Shown: positions 10,149-24,004, counted from the first letter of the stretch. The stretch: DNA of 64,000 nucleotides from Ashinkailepas kermadecensis (GCA_034440615.1 JAOTOM010005146.1:451501-515500); one strand, 5' to 3'. The notes: generated by a model from the sequence alone, not told the origin. Numbers and translations: made by a program.

Positions 10149-13100
10149 TCATTCGCCCACACCACTCGACACGCCATCCGTACCACACAGTCGTGCGCTC
10201 CGGCGGGGCGCAGCCCGCCACCCGTCCAAATCTATGTCCAGCGTTTCGTCCGGCGCATACGTCGCGTCGCGCGGATCAGTCACCGTCAGGTCCAGGTCGT
10301 CCAGCGAGTCGTCGGCCGGTTCGTCGGCGGGGGCGTCAGGCGGGCGCACCGGGGCCGGTCGCTCCGCTCGCGGAGGCGGGACGTCGCCCGACGGGCCAGG
10401 CGTCGCCACCCCCTGTGGGTCGCCGGGCCACATCACTGCGCGGACAGCCGGCCGGGGCGGCGGCGGACGGGGCAGGGGCCAGTCCCACTCCGTAGCGCCG
10501 TAGTCGTCGTCACTGTCGCCGTCATCGTCGTCGTCGTCCCCGGCGTCCTCCGCCGCGGCGCGAACACCGTCGTCCACGCGCCGCCGCACACAGCGGACGT
10601 GCCAGGGGCGACCATCCACCTCGATCAGGGGGGCCGGCAGCAGCCGCGTCACGATGCCCTCGCGCGACCGCTCCGTGCAACGCGTGGGCGCGCCGCGCCG
10701 TCGCAGCCACACCAGATCTCCACGCTGGAGCGGGGCGTCGACCAGCTCGGTACGCATCGCGTCGGGCCGGACGGTGGTGTTAATCGGCAGCTCACGACCC
10801 GGATATGCGTACAGGCGGGCGGCGGGGGCGGTGGCGGCGTTCGCGCCGTCCAATGGTGTCGTGTTATACCGATGCACCGCCTCCGCAATGGAGCAGGCCT
10901 GTCGAGCTGTCATCACCTTCACCGTCCGGTGGTGGCGCTCGACGATGCCGTTCCCGCCCGCCTCATACACCGCCCGGAATCGCAGCTGCAGGCCCCACTG
11001 CGCTGCGAGTGCCGCCATGCGCCGGCTACGAAACGCGGTAGCATTATCCAACAATATTTCATCGGGCGCGCCGCGCTCCAGAAACATCGTGTGGAGATGC
11101 CCCGCGATCTCGCCCGCTGTCACGTTGCGCAACTTGCGCCACAGCCCGAAACGTGATGGTCCACAGTCGATCACCGACATGTACGCCACGTCCCGGTAGT
11201 GTACCACGTCGATGGCCAGGCGCCGCCAACAGTCCGGCACGCTCAGGTGCCCATGGTCCCATCGGACCGGCGCCGGGTCAATCGATTGGCACACGTTGCA
11301 GGCCCGAACCACCGCCCGTACCGCTGGCCGCGACACCCGCGTTTCACGGCACAGCCGCCGCGCGTGCCACAGGGTACGCCGCACCCCTTGATGTCCGCAG
11401 CCCTCGTGGACCGCCCTGATCCACGCGGGCTTCGCGTCGGGCCGTGGGTCAATGGCGGCCACTACGGCCGGCGCATCGTCGCCATCCTCGTCGGCCGAGG
11501 CCGAGTCGCGCAGCCACTCTTTCGGCACACGGGTGAGGATGTCCGCCGGGTTGTCGGCGGATCGCACAAGACCGATCGTCATGGACAGCTGGAACTCCGC
11601 TACCAGCTGCCGGATGACGTCGATCCGTCTGCGAATTAACATCTCCCCGTGTGCCTTAGTGCGCAAGCGCGAGCGGCCACTCAGCGCGTCATCAATCCAT
11701 TTGTGCACGGTGGCAGAGTCAGTGCGGAGATCGACGGTACTGACCCCCCATGCCACAGCAAGATTGATACCGCTAAGCGCCGCGTCGAGCTCCGCCATGT
11801 TAATGTGCATAGCGGCCTGCGACTCCGGTCTCAGCCAACTCGCGTCTTCCACGACGCCGCCGTCCGCGTTGGCCACCACCACGCCCGCCGCGAGCGAGCT
11901 GGCGTCCGTCCAGACGACCAACTTGTCTCCGTCCATACACCAGGGGCCATGGGCCGGGTCAGCCTCGATCAGCCGAGCCGCCACCTGGTCGACCTGGCCG
12001 CGCAACGCCTCGTCACCAATCGGGTCGTCCCACCCGGTCGACAAGGCGTTGGCGCGTCGCTTGAGCCACGCGGCCGCCGGCCTGAGCCAGCCGGCCACGG
12101 GCACATGCGACACCAGTCGGCCGCACCAGGCGAACACTGCCCGACGAGTGAGCACCGCCGGCGGGGCCGCCACCGGATTGTCGCGCCGCCAGTGGAGCGC
12201 GCCCTCTTGATTCGGGCTCACGCGGAGCCCGAGAAGGCGCGTCCCGGCAGCCGCACGCTCCGGTGGCTTGCACGCCAGGCCGTACCTCGCGAAATGCGCC
12301 ACCACGTAGTCCGCACTGACGACGCTCTCGTCCACCAGCAGATCATCTACGTAGGGCAACACGCCGCGGGACACGTCCCGGTCGCGGAGCAGCACTGCTT
12401 TCACGACGGCTTTCATCACGAGCGGGGCGATGTTGAGCCCGAAGCCGATCCGTGTTAGACAGTACCGCTGTCCGCGAACCTCGACCGTCTGATACGGCCA
12501 CAGCCGTCTGTCCAGCCGGAGCTGCAGGTACGCCCTGCGCAGATCAACGACCGCGACACGGGCGCCGTGTCGTCGCCAGCGTCGCAGCTGGTCGACACAG
12601 ACGTCCGCGTCGGCGGTGTGCGCAAGGACGTGACCGTTCAACTCGCGGTAGTCCAGAACGGGGCGCACCTTGCCCTGGTTCGGCTGTTGGACCGCCATCA
12701 ACGGTATCAGGCCGCGCGCTGGCCCATCCGTCCTCTCGTTGTATGGCCGCAGCCAGCCCTCGGCGACCCATAAGTCGAGCTCGGCATCGTACGCCGCGCG
12801 CGCTGCCGCCGGCACCGCGTACTGCGCGGTCCGGTTCCGCAGGCGCGCCGGTCCGACGCCCGTCGCCCACTTCCAGGCCACCGTCCAGGCCGCAGCCCGC
12901 GCGTCGAAGCGCGCCACGAAGTCCGCGGCATCCACCTGCACATCCTGTGCCGCCGCCCCGACCACCGCGGCATCCACCTGCACGCTCCGTGCCGCCGCCG
13001 CCGCCGTGCAGACCCCCACGTCTGACGCGGCCCGCACTACGACGCCTCCCAGCGCCGTCACCCCGGTCATGCCCATAATCATGTCCACGCCCAGCGGTCT

Positions 13101-13427
13101 GTCCGGCACCACCAGGGCCGCGAGCGTAACCCGCTTGCCCTGGTAGGCCACCACCACACGCGTGACGCCGACGCACCTCAGCGTCCCCTCATTAACGGCG
13201 CGTAGCAGCACCGACCGCGGCTCCCACGTCGAGCAGCACCCGACGTAGATGAGCACATCGGTACATCCCGTGTCTATTAGTGCCCGACGCGCCACGCCGT
13301 CCACAGACATTTCCACCACCGGGAGCGCGCTCACGCCTCCGGGGACGGCGCTTGCGCTGGCGCGCCCCCGGCGGAGTTTCCCACTCGTCGCGGGCAGGCG
13401 GCCGCGAAATGACCGACGACGCCGCAA
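10149..13427 (-). CDS. pol: Pol polyprotein of gypsy-type element (PR-RT-RNaseH-IN)
   Basis: The frame is 1092 codons without a stop. Protease: LIDTGCTD with the catalytic DTG near residues 52-54. RT: VVDLRRAYLQL (motif A region), GFGLNIAP and LPYVDDLLVDE (YVDD at 359-362). RNase H: VVWTDAS (D508), MAELDAA (E546) and RTDSATV (D570). Integrase: HHCC finger at H674, H679, C710 and C713, then D740, D794 and E830 with exactly 35 residues between the last two, plus GNGIVERHHRT. The C-terminal tail is acidic and proline-rich. The frame lies -1 relative to gag and overlaps its end by about 97 bases, suggesting a -1 ribosomal shift. All catalytic residues I looked for are present, so the copy may be active. 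Confidence 0.93.
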   Translation of the reverse strand: MRRRRSFRGRLPATSGKLRRGRASASAVPGGVSALPVVEMSVDGVARRALIDTGCTDVLIYVGCCSTWEPRSVLLRAVNEGTLRCVGVTRVVVAYQGKRVTLAALVVPDRPLGVDMIMGMTGVTALGGVVVRAASDVGVCTAAAAARSVQVDAAVVGAAAQDVQVDAADFVARFDARAAAWTVAWKWATGVGPARLRNRTAQYAVPAAARAAYDAELDLWVAEGWLRPYNERTDGPARGLIPLMAVQQPNQGKVRPVLDYRELNGHVLAHTADADVCVDQLRRWRRHGARVAVVDLRRAYLQLRLDRRLWPYQTVEVRGQRYCLTRIGFGLNIAPLVMKAVVKAVLLRDRDVSRGVLPYVDDLLVDESVVSADYVVAHFARYGLACKPPERAAAGTRLLGLRVSPNQEGALHWRRDNPVAAPPAVLTRRAVFAWCGRLVSHVPVAGWLRPAAAWLKRRANALSTGWDDPIGDEALRGQVDQVAARLIEADPAHGPWCMDGDKLVVWTDASSLAAGVVVANADGGVVEDASWLRPESQAAMHINMAELDAALSGINLAVAWGVSTVDLRTDSATVHKWIDDALSGRSRLRTKAHGEMLIRRRIDVIRQLVAEFQLSMTIGLVRSADNPADILTRVPKEWLRDSASADEDGDDAPAVVAAIDPRPDAKPAWIRAVHEGCGHQGVRRTLWHARRLCRETRVSRPAVRAVVRACNVCQSIDPAPVRWDHGHLSVPDCWRRLAIDVVHYRDVAYMSVIDCGPSRFGLWRKLRNVTAGEIAGHLHTMFLERGAPDEILLDNATAFRSRRMAALAAQWGLQLRFRAVYEAGGNGIVERHHRTVKVMTARQACSIAEAVHRYNTTPLDGANAATAPAARLYAYPGRELPINTTVRPDAMRTELVDAPLQRGDLVWLRRRGAPTRCTERSREGIVTRLLPAPLIEVDGRPWHVRCVRRRVDDGVRAAAEDAGDDDDDDGDSDDDYGATEWDWPLPRPPPPRPAVRAVMWPGDPQGVATPGPSGDVPPPRAERPAPVRPPDAPADEPADDSLDDLDLTVTDPRDATYAPDETLDIDLDGWRAAPRRSARLCGTDGVSSGVGE

Positions 13428-14080
13428 GTCCAGCAGCGCCGCCGCAGGGCCGGGGTCAGACGTCGTGCAGCGGCGGCACCGACCGCGGCCGACGCAGCGG
13501 CAGCAGCGGCGATCGCGGCCTCCTCGGTCGCGCGACGCCTCTCCGCCTTCAACGCCGTGCGTGCGCGTGACAGCGTGCTGAGCAGATCCGCTTCTCCTGG
13601 CCGGGCTCCCGCCAGCACGACAGCGCTAACGGCCGCGGGTAACCCGTTCACGAGCGCGGCCGCCATCTGCTGGTCCGACACGCCGCCGAACAGGGCGGCG
13701 TACTTCTGCAGGCTCGTCAGGAACACATCGACGCTCTCGTTGTCCTGGAGTCGGAGCGTCGTGAACGCCGCGTGCGCCTCGCAGGCGTCCATCCCGAACG
13801 CCACGAACAGTGCGTCCCGGACCCGGTCGAGCGACCGGCGGTCCTCCGGCGGTAGCTGCTGCCAGATGGCGAACGCGCCGTCTTTCAGGCGCATTGGCAG
13901 CACATCCGCAGGCGACGCACCCCGGTACTCGCACAGCAGGACCGCTTGCGTGTACCAGCCCACGACGTCGCCGGTTCCGTCGAAGGTGTCGATCAGGCGC
14001 GGGTCGAACTTCTGACCGGCCGGCGACTCGTCCGCCACTCGCACTGCCGTAACAGAGTCCTCACTCCCGGGTCCCGGCAT
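13331..14080 (-). CDS. gag: Gag protein of gypsy-type element
   Basis: I place the start at the Met of MPGPGSEDSV (14078-14080), because the open frame further upstream lies inside the LTR. The protein has a capsid-like helical region (DGTGDVVGWYTQAVLL, IWQQLPPEDRRSLD, VDVFLTSLQKYAALFGG), an Ala-rich segment, and one zinc knuckle CWTCGVVGHFAAAC (CX2CX4HX4C), which packages element RNA. It ends inside the pol frame, in the +1 register relative to pol. Confidence 0.85.
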   Translation of the reverse strand: MPGPGSEDSVTAVRVADESPAGQKFDPRLIDTFDGTGDVVGWYTQAVLLCEYRGASPADVLPMRLKDGAFAIWQQLPPEDRRSLDRVRDALFVAFGMDACEAHAAFTTLRLQDNESVDVFLTSLQKYAALFGGVSDQQMAAALVNGLPAAVSAVVLAGARPGEADLLSTLSRARTALKAERRRATEEAAIAAAAAASAAVGAAAARRLTPALRRRCWTCGVVGHFAAACPRRVGNSAGGAPAQAPSPEA

Positions 14081-14108
14081 CGCAACACAAAAAAGGGCCG
14101 AAATAGCT

Positions 14109-15193
<1,085 letters not shown>

Positions 15194-15357
15194 TGACCGT
15201 CACGGTGGCCGCTCTGGTGGTGACCGTGACTGCCGGCGACACGAGTGCTACGTCGGCAGGTGATGCCTGCCCAGGTATCACACTATGCGACATGCTGCCT
15301 GACAGTTTCAACACACCTGGAACATACCTGATGCAGTACGACACAGGCATCGGAACG
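15194..15357 (+). CDS. Exon 2: signal-peptide core and start of fibrinogen-related domain
   Basis: The acceptor is GCTGCAG|TG and the donor ACG|GTGAGG; phase 1 in, phase 0 out. The first part is hydrophobic (VTVTVAALVV) and completes the signal peptide from exon 1. After a short Thr/Ser/Ala linker the FReD begins with CPGITLCDML, then NTPGTYLMQY, matching the family pattern of a cysteine followed by a Gly-x-Tyr turn and a short strand before the VYCDM motif. That motif opens exon 3. A second possible acceptor at 15258-15259 is in the same phase and would remove the hydrophobic core, so the upstream site is preferred. The donor is followed within about 15 bases by CAGTGTGAC-type repeats. Confidence 0.82.
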
Positions 15358-15821
15358 GTGAGGGCGCGTACAGTGTGACGTAGTGCAGTGTGACATAGTG
15401 CAGTGTGCCGTGACATAGTAACGCAATAATCCACGGGGCGTGATGGGGGATAAGATATGCGGTGACTTGTGACGTGCGTGGGATGTGACGTGCGGGAGAT
15501 GTGACGTGCTGGAGATGTGGCGTGTGGGAGATGTGTCGTGTGAGAGATGTGACGCGTGGGAAATGTGAAGTATGATAGATGTGACGTGTGGGAGATGTCA
15601 CCTGAGTGAGATGTGACATGTGTGAAATGTGACGTGTGAGAGATAAGACGTGTGTGAGATGTGGCGTGTGGGAGATACAATGTGTGATGTGACGTGTGTG
15701 ATAAAGGAATGGGAGGGGGAAGATGTTACGAATGCGAGACTTGACGTGGGAGGGATTTGACTTGTGAGAGATGTGAACGTGTGCAACGTGTGAGATGTGG
15801 CGAGACGTGTGAAAAATATGA

Positions 15822-15860
<39 letters not shown>

Positions 15861-15900
15861 CGTCGCGCTTCTGAGACTTGATGTGACGTGTGTGAAATGC
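15358..15900. repeat. Degenerate ATGTGACGTGTGGGAG-type repeat and (GT)n after exon 2
   Basis: Three CAGTGTGAC-type units begin about 15 bases after the exon 2 donor. From 15458 to 15900 there are many degenerate 16-18 bp units built on GATGTGACGTGTG, interrupted by a pure GT run near 15826-15860. The histidine-rich open frames on the minus strand are artefacts. Confidence 0.85.
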
Positions 15901-16079
15901 TACGTATCTGAGAGGTTGGATCCACGGCCGACGGTACCAAGCAATTATTGTCGATGCTGCGCACCAAGATTTTGGCCCATAATTTTCATCAAGCTAATTT
16001 CATGAAGCTAAAGCTATGTGCTAAACATTACAAAAACTTCCGAAAACAACACCGCTCCTTCATAACAAAGTGTTTGTAT

Positions 16080-16335
16080 CGTGTCAGCGTTGATTGCGAT
16101 CACTGAATGTAGCTGTTGACTGTGACCGCCGATGTTGGGCGTTTGCGGCGACCGTTGATAGTAGGTGCTGTCAATGGCAGTTGACGGTGGGTGTTGTCGG
16201 TGACCGCTAACGGTAGGCGTTGAAAGTGATCGCTAACATTAGGTGCTGACGTTGACCGTTGTTGTTGGGTGTTGACAGCGACGTTGACTGTAGGCGTTAA
16301 CTGCCAATGTTAACAGCAATTATTGACTGTGACCA
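16080..16335. repeat. Degenerate GTTGAC/GTAGGCGTT repeats in intron 2
   Basis: Loosely repeated GTTGACNGTNGG and GACCGCTAACGG motifs recur about every 20-30 bases. They may be decayed ancestors of the 16-bp array that follows. Confidence 0.6.
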
Positions 16336-16545
16336 CTGACAGCAAGTACTGACGGCAGCCGCTGACGGTAGGTGTTCTGTACTGTAGGTGTTCTGTACTG
16401 TAGGTGTTCTGTACTGTAGGTGTTCTGTACTGTAGGTGTTCTGTACTGTAGGTGTTCTGTACTGTAGGTGTTCTGTACTGTAGGTGTTCTGTACTGTAGG
16501 TGTTCTGTACTGACAGCAAGTACTGACGGCAGCCGCTGACGGTAG
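16336..16545 (+). repeat. 16-bp minisatellite containing the exon 3 acceptor
   Basis: Nine exact units of GTAGGTGTTCTGTACT run from 16368 to 16511. They are flanked by a 44-bp direct duplication (16336-16379 and 16510-16553) that holds the pyrimidine-poor acceptor region and the first eight bases of exon 3. Each unit preserves TAG|GTGTTCTG, the same string as the real boundary at 16545/16546. Confidence 0.9.
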
Positions 16546-16711
16546 GTGTTCTGCGACATGGCCGAGGGGCGCTGGACACCGCTGTTACGGCGCGGAATCG
16601 ACATTGAAGGCAACATCATCACACCGGCATGGTCCATGGTAGCAGATCAGCTGACAGAAGACCAAATGAAGTATGGCTTTGGTGATGCCTCGTCAGGGGA
16701 GTTCTTCATCG
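16546..16711 (+). CDS. Exon 3: FReD segment with VFCDM and GEFFIG motifs
   Basis: Phase 0 in, phase 1 out. It opens with VFCDMAEGRW and then TPLLRRG, the counterpart of the FReD hallmark CDM..GGWT..QRR. It ends with KYGFGDASSGEFFIG, the counterpart of the GFG...GEFWLG motif. The acceptor is ACGGTAG|GTGTTCTG and the donor ATCG|GTGAGT. The nine 16-bp repeats just upstream each contain the same TAG|GTGTTCTG string, so the acceptor boundary is copied many times. Joined to exon 4 the reading continues FFIG-GERLMKTLEG, as expected for this family. Confidence 0.88.
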
Positions 16712-17589
16712 GTGAGTTCTGCGCCTTTTCATCCCATAGTCTCAATTCTCGAAATAGCCAGGGCTGGTCAAATATAATATATTATATTTGTAAGATGTAT
16801 ATAGTGCAAGATGTATATAATCCTAGTTTCACACGATGCAATCGAAAAATCCACGTGGGCAAAACATTGACTTCCTGGGACACCGGAAGCTACCATAAGG
16901 AATCATTCTGCTACGTGGGAGCCAAAAGTGGTTTGCCGTCATCTGAGCTAATTGTAAGCTCTTGGTACCTTGTTTTCTCGAAACGCACCTAAAGTATACA
17001 CGGAGATATAAAGAATATCAAAGCTGGGATATATGCCATGCTCTTTACTTCCATCTACGGATAACATCGGGGCGCAAAGAGTTTCTTATTCGTGGTGGAC
17101 GCATATTGATGGTTACGTCACCATGCATAGTTAACTGTTCACATGCATATGGTCAACTATTGCACCATATGCAGCCACCTATTCACGTTGCTAACATCCC
17201 TGCTTCTTCGCATCCATGCTTCATTCTCGCGAAGCCTTACCGTTTGCACCATCATCCATGCGTAAATTCAGAACCGACATCTGGATGATGTCACCCGTAT
17301 GGATTCAATCTCAGCACGAATATCTCTCCATATCACCGTGGTTCGTCCCTTTCACATGCTGTACAACTGCAACTGAAGATCAGGAGTGCTTCTGCAGGTC
17401 ATCAGACATAGTTGGGCAAAGCCCTGAAAAACCCCTGGTGAAATGCATATCCATCTCCCTGTTTAATTATTCCACAACAAAGTTGCCAGCAGTGTGGTGG
17501 GCGCGAGTCACGCCCCAGGCACAGCTATAGAACTACCGCTTTAGGTAGATACTAGTTGAAACAATCGATCGGCTGGCTTTCGCGAAATC
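16712..17589 (+). other. Intron 3, first part
   Basis: No coding motif, repeat or RNA gene was recognised. Confidence 0.5.
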
Positions 17590-17599
17590 CACTCCTCCC

Positions 17600-18430
17600 C
17601 TTTGCCTTGGACAGGGGACCCTTATGAACGTGTGCTGGCCCCCATGAACATCTCTAGCACCTACGAGCGTCTACGGGCCCTTACGAACCTCTACGGATCC
17701 ATACGAATGTTTGTGGCCACTTACAAACGACCACAGATCCCTACGAACGTCTACGGGTCCTTAGGAACATTGACGGGTTCTTACGAACGTTTTCGGTCCC
17801 TTACTAACGTCTTCGGGCCATTACTAACCTCGATAACCACTTTTGAATATCTACAGACCTATGCAAAAATTCACGGACCCTTATGAGAGTGCTCAGACCC
17901 TTGCGAACTTGCACGAACCCTTACCAACGTCCTTGGGTTCCTTCGAACGTCCACGGGCCCTTACGAACGCTGAAAGGGAGCATCATCGTTCCCAGATGGT
18001 TCTCTAGGCCGCCAGTCAATGTCACAACTTAGTGATTATTTTTCTTCATGCTTCATTGTGGAACCACTTACCCCATACCGCATACTGAATCGACGTCCTT
18101 GCCGATATCATCCTGCATCTAGATGCATGCTTAGGCGGTCTGTATTTCGTGTTCTTAACGGTATCACGTTCATTCGAAATTTGAGGAGGGAGGCCATCCG
18201 ACGATCCAGGAATGAGACTTAAAAATAAGAGGCTTGTCTTTCTGAGAAGAAAACGGACTCTTCTCGAAATAAAGTGTCAGAAATCCAGAAACTTTAAGAT
18301 TGGTCGGGCTAGACCAGGCCCCTTTCGCAAAATCCGCCCCCCCCCCACCCCTTAGACACGGGCCCTTATGAAGGCCGTTACGTCCACAGGCCTTCACGGA
18401 ACGTCTGCGGACCCTTTGTTGGGTAGTCCG
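17600..18430. repeat. Degenerate CCCTTACGAACGTCTACGGG repeats
   Basis: About 17 decayed units of 22-25 bases on the theme CCTTACGAACGTCTACGGG span 17610-17970, with a further patch at 18360-18415. A non-repetitive stretch lies between them. The translated frame over part of it is an artefact. Confidence 0.75.
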
Positions 18431-18485
18431 GGACCCATCGAAAAAACCGTCCCCTTGAGCAACCTTGAATGCGTCTCTTGATAGG

Positions 18486-18486
<1 letters not shown>

Positions 18487-18557
<71 letters not shown>

Positions 18558-18600
18558 TACATATATTGTGTGGGTGTGTGTATACGTGTGTGTATGTGTG
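18487..18600. repeat. (TA)n and (TG)n microsatellite
   Basis: An alternating TA run at 18487-18566 is followed by TG-rich sequence. It interrupts the dispersed repeat that resumes at about 18605. Confidence 0.9.
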
Positions 18601-18604
18601 CTTG

Positions 18605-18715
18605 TGTGCAGAGGCGTTGATTTCTGAAGATTTCGGGGGGGGGGGCAATGCATGGAGGCAATGGGCGGGCCCAAATGGATTGGGAGAATGGGCACCCCAA
18701 AGGGTCTCATGTCAA
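18605..18715 (-). repeat. Dispersed repeat, copy 2
   Basis: On the minus strand it matches 735-870 (CCCAATCCAT, GGGCCCGCCCATTGCCT, TTCAGAA). Both copies lie in non-coding DNA. Confidence 0.5.
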
Positions 18716-19251
18716 GCGTTGAAGTTATTGGTGGAGAAGGGAGGATGGGGCAAGCAAACATTGGAGGGCCAAGGCCCCCTCAGAAGTATGTAAATCGACG
18801 CCAATGTTTGTGTGGGTGTGTGTGTGCATTATGGTGTAGTGTGCGCTGTAAAGAAACTCAATAATACATTCCATTATTGCAGTTGATGGAAAACTCAATA
18901 TGTAGCCTCGCTCATAGCGCTACACTACTGCAATACCCTGCTGGAAAACTTACTACGTTCATAGATCATAGGTAGATTGGCCATAGATTGATAGATCATA
19001 GTTCATAGATCACTGACCATTGATCAAGATCATTGATAGATGATATATTGTGCATATATCTGCTTGATTGGATGACGAGGACTAAGACAATACGGTATTG
19101 TATGTATCACCACCACATTGCGCCAATGTACCTGCAATCCAGCTGGTCGACCAAAACACTTCATCAGCTGATTTACGTGCAAATAGTTTTACTGTTAATG
19201 AAGAAGTGGGTGATGGGGTATTAGCAGACAAGTGTATTTCTACCATTTCAG

Positions 19252-19428
19252 GTGGTGAGCGATTGATGAAGACGCTGGAGGGCACCGGCCTGGAGCTGCG
19301 AGTGGATCTGAAAACCCAGCAGGATGTCGACTATTTCAGTGTGTTTCGGGGGTTCAGATCCTACTCACGACCAGGCACGCCTGCCCGCTTCTCCTTCGAG
19401 CAGCTGGAGTATGTGTACGGCACCGCAG
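19252..19428 (+). CDS. Exon 4: FReD central beta-sheet segment
   Basis: Phase 1 in and phase 1 out. The acceptor is CCATTTCAG|GTGG and the donor CCGCAG|GTGATG. The 59 residues contain LELRVDLKTQQDVDYF, the counterpart of the family strand 'LRVDLEDFEG..Y', then FRSYSRPG and FEQLEYVYGTAG, the counterpart of the 'Y.L....YSGTAGD' stretch. The exon lies between two intact FReD exons and its phases fit both. No tandem array touches either splice site, unlike most other exons of the gene; short GATC/ATCA-rich degenerate repeats lie about 200 bases upstream. Confidence 0.87.
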
Positions 19429-20370
19429 GTGATGTAACATAGTCCCACCCTGCTACTTCAACAATAGATCAGTTCAATATTCCGTCTTGTCGTCGGTTAT
19501 ATGCCGATTTAATTCAAAGTATGAGATCGTGATGTTAGCACGCAAATTTTATATGACAAAGATATCACCTGAAGGTATTGTATCGGGATGTACTTTCGCA
19601 CCTTAGCGTGCCGATTTTTCCAATATATTTTCGGTCTATCTTTGTGTTGGGTGGGGTGGGTGTGCGGCCAGCCCGCCTAAATGCGGGACAGTGTATATAG
19701 TGTCGTGTAATGGTGGACGACATTGTAGCAGCAGTTGTGTTAGTGCATTGGTCCACAATTTTACAATTCCACTAAGCATTGGTCCACTTCCATACGCATT
19801 GGAGTAATACCAAAAAGGTTTGCCCATAAATATTACACATAGGGTGCTTACGTATATATTTCGACAGCGAATGTGGTGGATTATCCAGGAGACGGATCTG
19901 CGACTCTCCCATAAAATATGGGATCTGCGACTCCACGTTACATAGAAGATAACAGTGATCGGTCCAGTAAGTGGTACATAATTCAATAGGTTTTGGGAAC
20001 CGTTTATTTGTACCAACATATTGGGATTAGAGTGACATTGAAGCCTTGGACATGTATTCAATGCTTAGATAGCTCCATTTACATGAAAGTAATATACTAT
20101 ATTATGCAGATTTCAATGCATTTCAGATCAGTGTCAAAGCAGGTAAATTTATACTGAACCCAATTCAGCGTAATAGCGTCATATAACTACTGAAAACGCT
20201 TTCGAAACATTGCCAGAATAATCGATAGATTCAAGAAAAAGCAAAATACGCATTTGACAAAAGGTAATCGTGATTCAGGCCAATTATGAGTATTATATGT
20301 ATATCTAGTGATTTATTATATGCTGTTTTAGAAGTTGGACCCAATATATCCACGTACTTCATGGTGCCTT
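19429..20370 (+). other. Intron 4, first part
   Basis: No coding or RNA-gene signal was recognised in this stretch. Confidence 0.5.
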
Positions 20371-20371
20371 C

Positions 20372-22517
<2,146 letters not shown>

Positions 22518-22910
22518 GGCAACTCGGTAATCTTTACCTTTCGGCCGACACATACTGCCAAGGTTAGTGATTTGTAAAGAGGTGTACAGTGCGGAACAGT
22601 GACGTCACAGGAGTCAGGGAAGTGACGTCACAGGAGTCGGGTATCGGTAAAGATTACCACCTAACCTAAACTAAGATAATATAGCATAATATAAAAATGC
22701 ATCATAGCATAATATAATCTAACCTAACCTAACCTAACCTAACCTAACCGGGAAACCAGAATCCTCCGAAGCAAATTTTTCGGCACTTGTGACGTCGTGA
22801 CGTCACTTCCCTGACTCCTGTGACGTCACTGTTCCCCACTGTACACCTCTTTACAAATCACTAACCTTGGCAGTATGTGTCGGCCGAAAGGTAAAGATTA
22901 CCGGCAACTC
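22518..22910. mobile_element. hAT-like MITE with ~106-bp inverted repeats and 8-bp target duplication
   Basis: GGCAACTC flanks the element on both sides (22518-22525 and 22903-22910). Inside, 22526-22632 and 22797-22902 are near-perfect inverted repeats beginning GGTAATCTTTACC, itself a small palindrome that recurs near 22645. An 8-bp duplication is typical of hAT transposons (family knowledge), but no transposase is present and TIRs this long suggest a foldback-type MITE. The core holds about six CCTAA pentamers. Confidence 0.85.
22720..22750. repeat. Interstitial CCTAA run (complement of TTAGG)
   Basis: CTAACCTAACCTAACC-type sequence repeats about six times within the MITE core. TTAGG is the ancestral arthropod telomere repeat, so this is either telomere-derived or coincidence. 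Confidence 0.6.
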
Positions 22911-23265
22911 CACTCTCCTAGGATCTCCTTTGTTGATGTTTTTCAAAAGCCGGATACTTTTTTTCACAGCTCTTAGCTTCCTAAAGCGTACGGTCAATCA
23001 TCAAGAACGACCACTGAAGCATGTTTGGTGCACTTTGTATGGCTCGGTCTCACTTTGAACATTGCGATAAGGCACAGTGAAAATAAGCCAAGATGTTTGA
23101 ACCATTATCAACGTCCTAAAGGAGTCCTAGGAACTTATTACGAGCATGACTGTTAATAAATGTCAAGGATGGGTCAAAAGTAGCATACCAATATTTTTTC
23201 ATTCGCCTGCTATTCCAATGCTGGCCGTTCACCTGTGTCCGAACACTGCGCTTCAGACGGCTGCC
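22911..23265 (+). other. Intron 4, nothing recognised
   Basis: No coding motif or repeat was seen. Confidence 0.45.
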
Positions 23266-23267
23266 TC

Positions 23268-23527
23268 CATCCAGTGAGTCACGGTCGCGGTGTTTCCATC
23301 CAGTGAGTCACGGTCGTGGTGTTTCCATCCAGTGAGTCACGGTCGTGGTGTTTCCATCCAGTGAGTTACGGTCGCGGTGTTTCCATCCAGTGAGTCACGG
23401 TCGTGGTGTTTCCATCCAGTGAGTCACGGTCGTGGTGTTTCCATCCAGTGAGTCACGGTCGCGGTGTTTCCATCCAGTGAGTCACGGTCGTGGTGTTTCC
23501 ATCCAGTGAGTCACGATCGCGGTGTTG
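23268..23527. repeat. 29-bp minisatellite (CCAGTGAGTCACGGTC)
   Basis: About nine units of 29 bases contain CCAGTGAGTCACGGTC and GTGGTGTTTC. Each holds GTGAGT, a donor-like string, but no exon could be placed beside it. Confidence 0.9.
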
Positions 23528-24004
23528 GCAGTCCGGCTGTCATGATGCCAATGGTGTAAAAATATAAATGCAACACAAAAAGGAAAACGCCCACATCAAA
23601 ATAGCTAATACAGTCGTAGTTGGCTGAATAACATGTACGAGAGGGCCAGGCAAGTGTAAATCCACAGTCAGACATGCGTCCGTGCATTCGGCAGATTGAG
23701 GAGGACGGCAAGGTTCACCTGGGAGTGGACGAATAGTGTACAACTCTGTTGTCACAAAACACATAGCATCTGCTGCTTCTCCTCATAAGCAATTGAGCGT
23801 CACGCGCAATTGGGGAGCTGTAGGCTGCACACGGAGTTTGTAATAGATGACATAAAATGACTCACCTGTTCTTTTCTTGTTATTTGTGATGTTGTTGTTC
23901 CCTCTACTGATAAAACGAGGCCTACTCTCAGGTGCATCATCACCTTTCACGTCTTCTCTGCATTGATGCTTTGCATATTGCGAATTTTGCTTCACCTCAG
24001 TCCT

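Noticed and set aside
10599..12458. Long plus-strand frames (up to 269 codons) opposite the LTR element
   Set aside because: They are shadows of the GC-rich pol gene on the other strand and show no domain of their own.
15260..15357. Shorter exon 2 starting at the acceptor at 15258-15259
   Set aside because: The phase also fits, but this would delete the hydrophobic core that makes a signal peptide with exon 1.
23268..23527. Exon beside the 29-bp array with GTGAGT strings
   Set aside because: No open frame with domain features ends there, and exons 4 and 5 join in phase without it.
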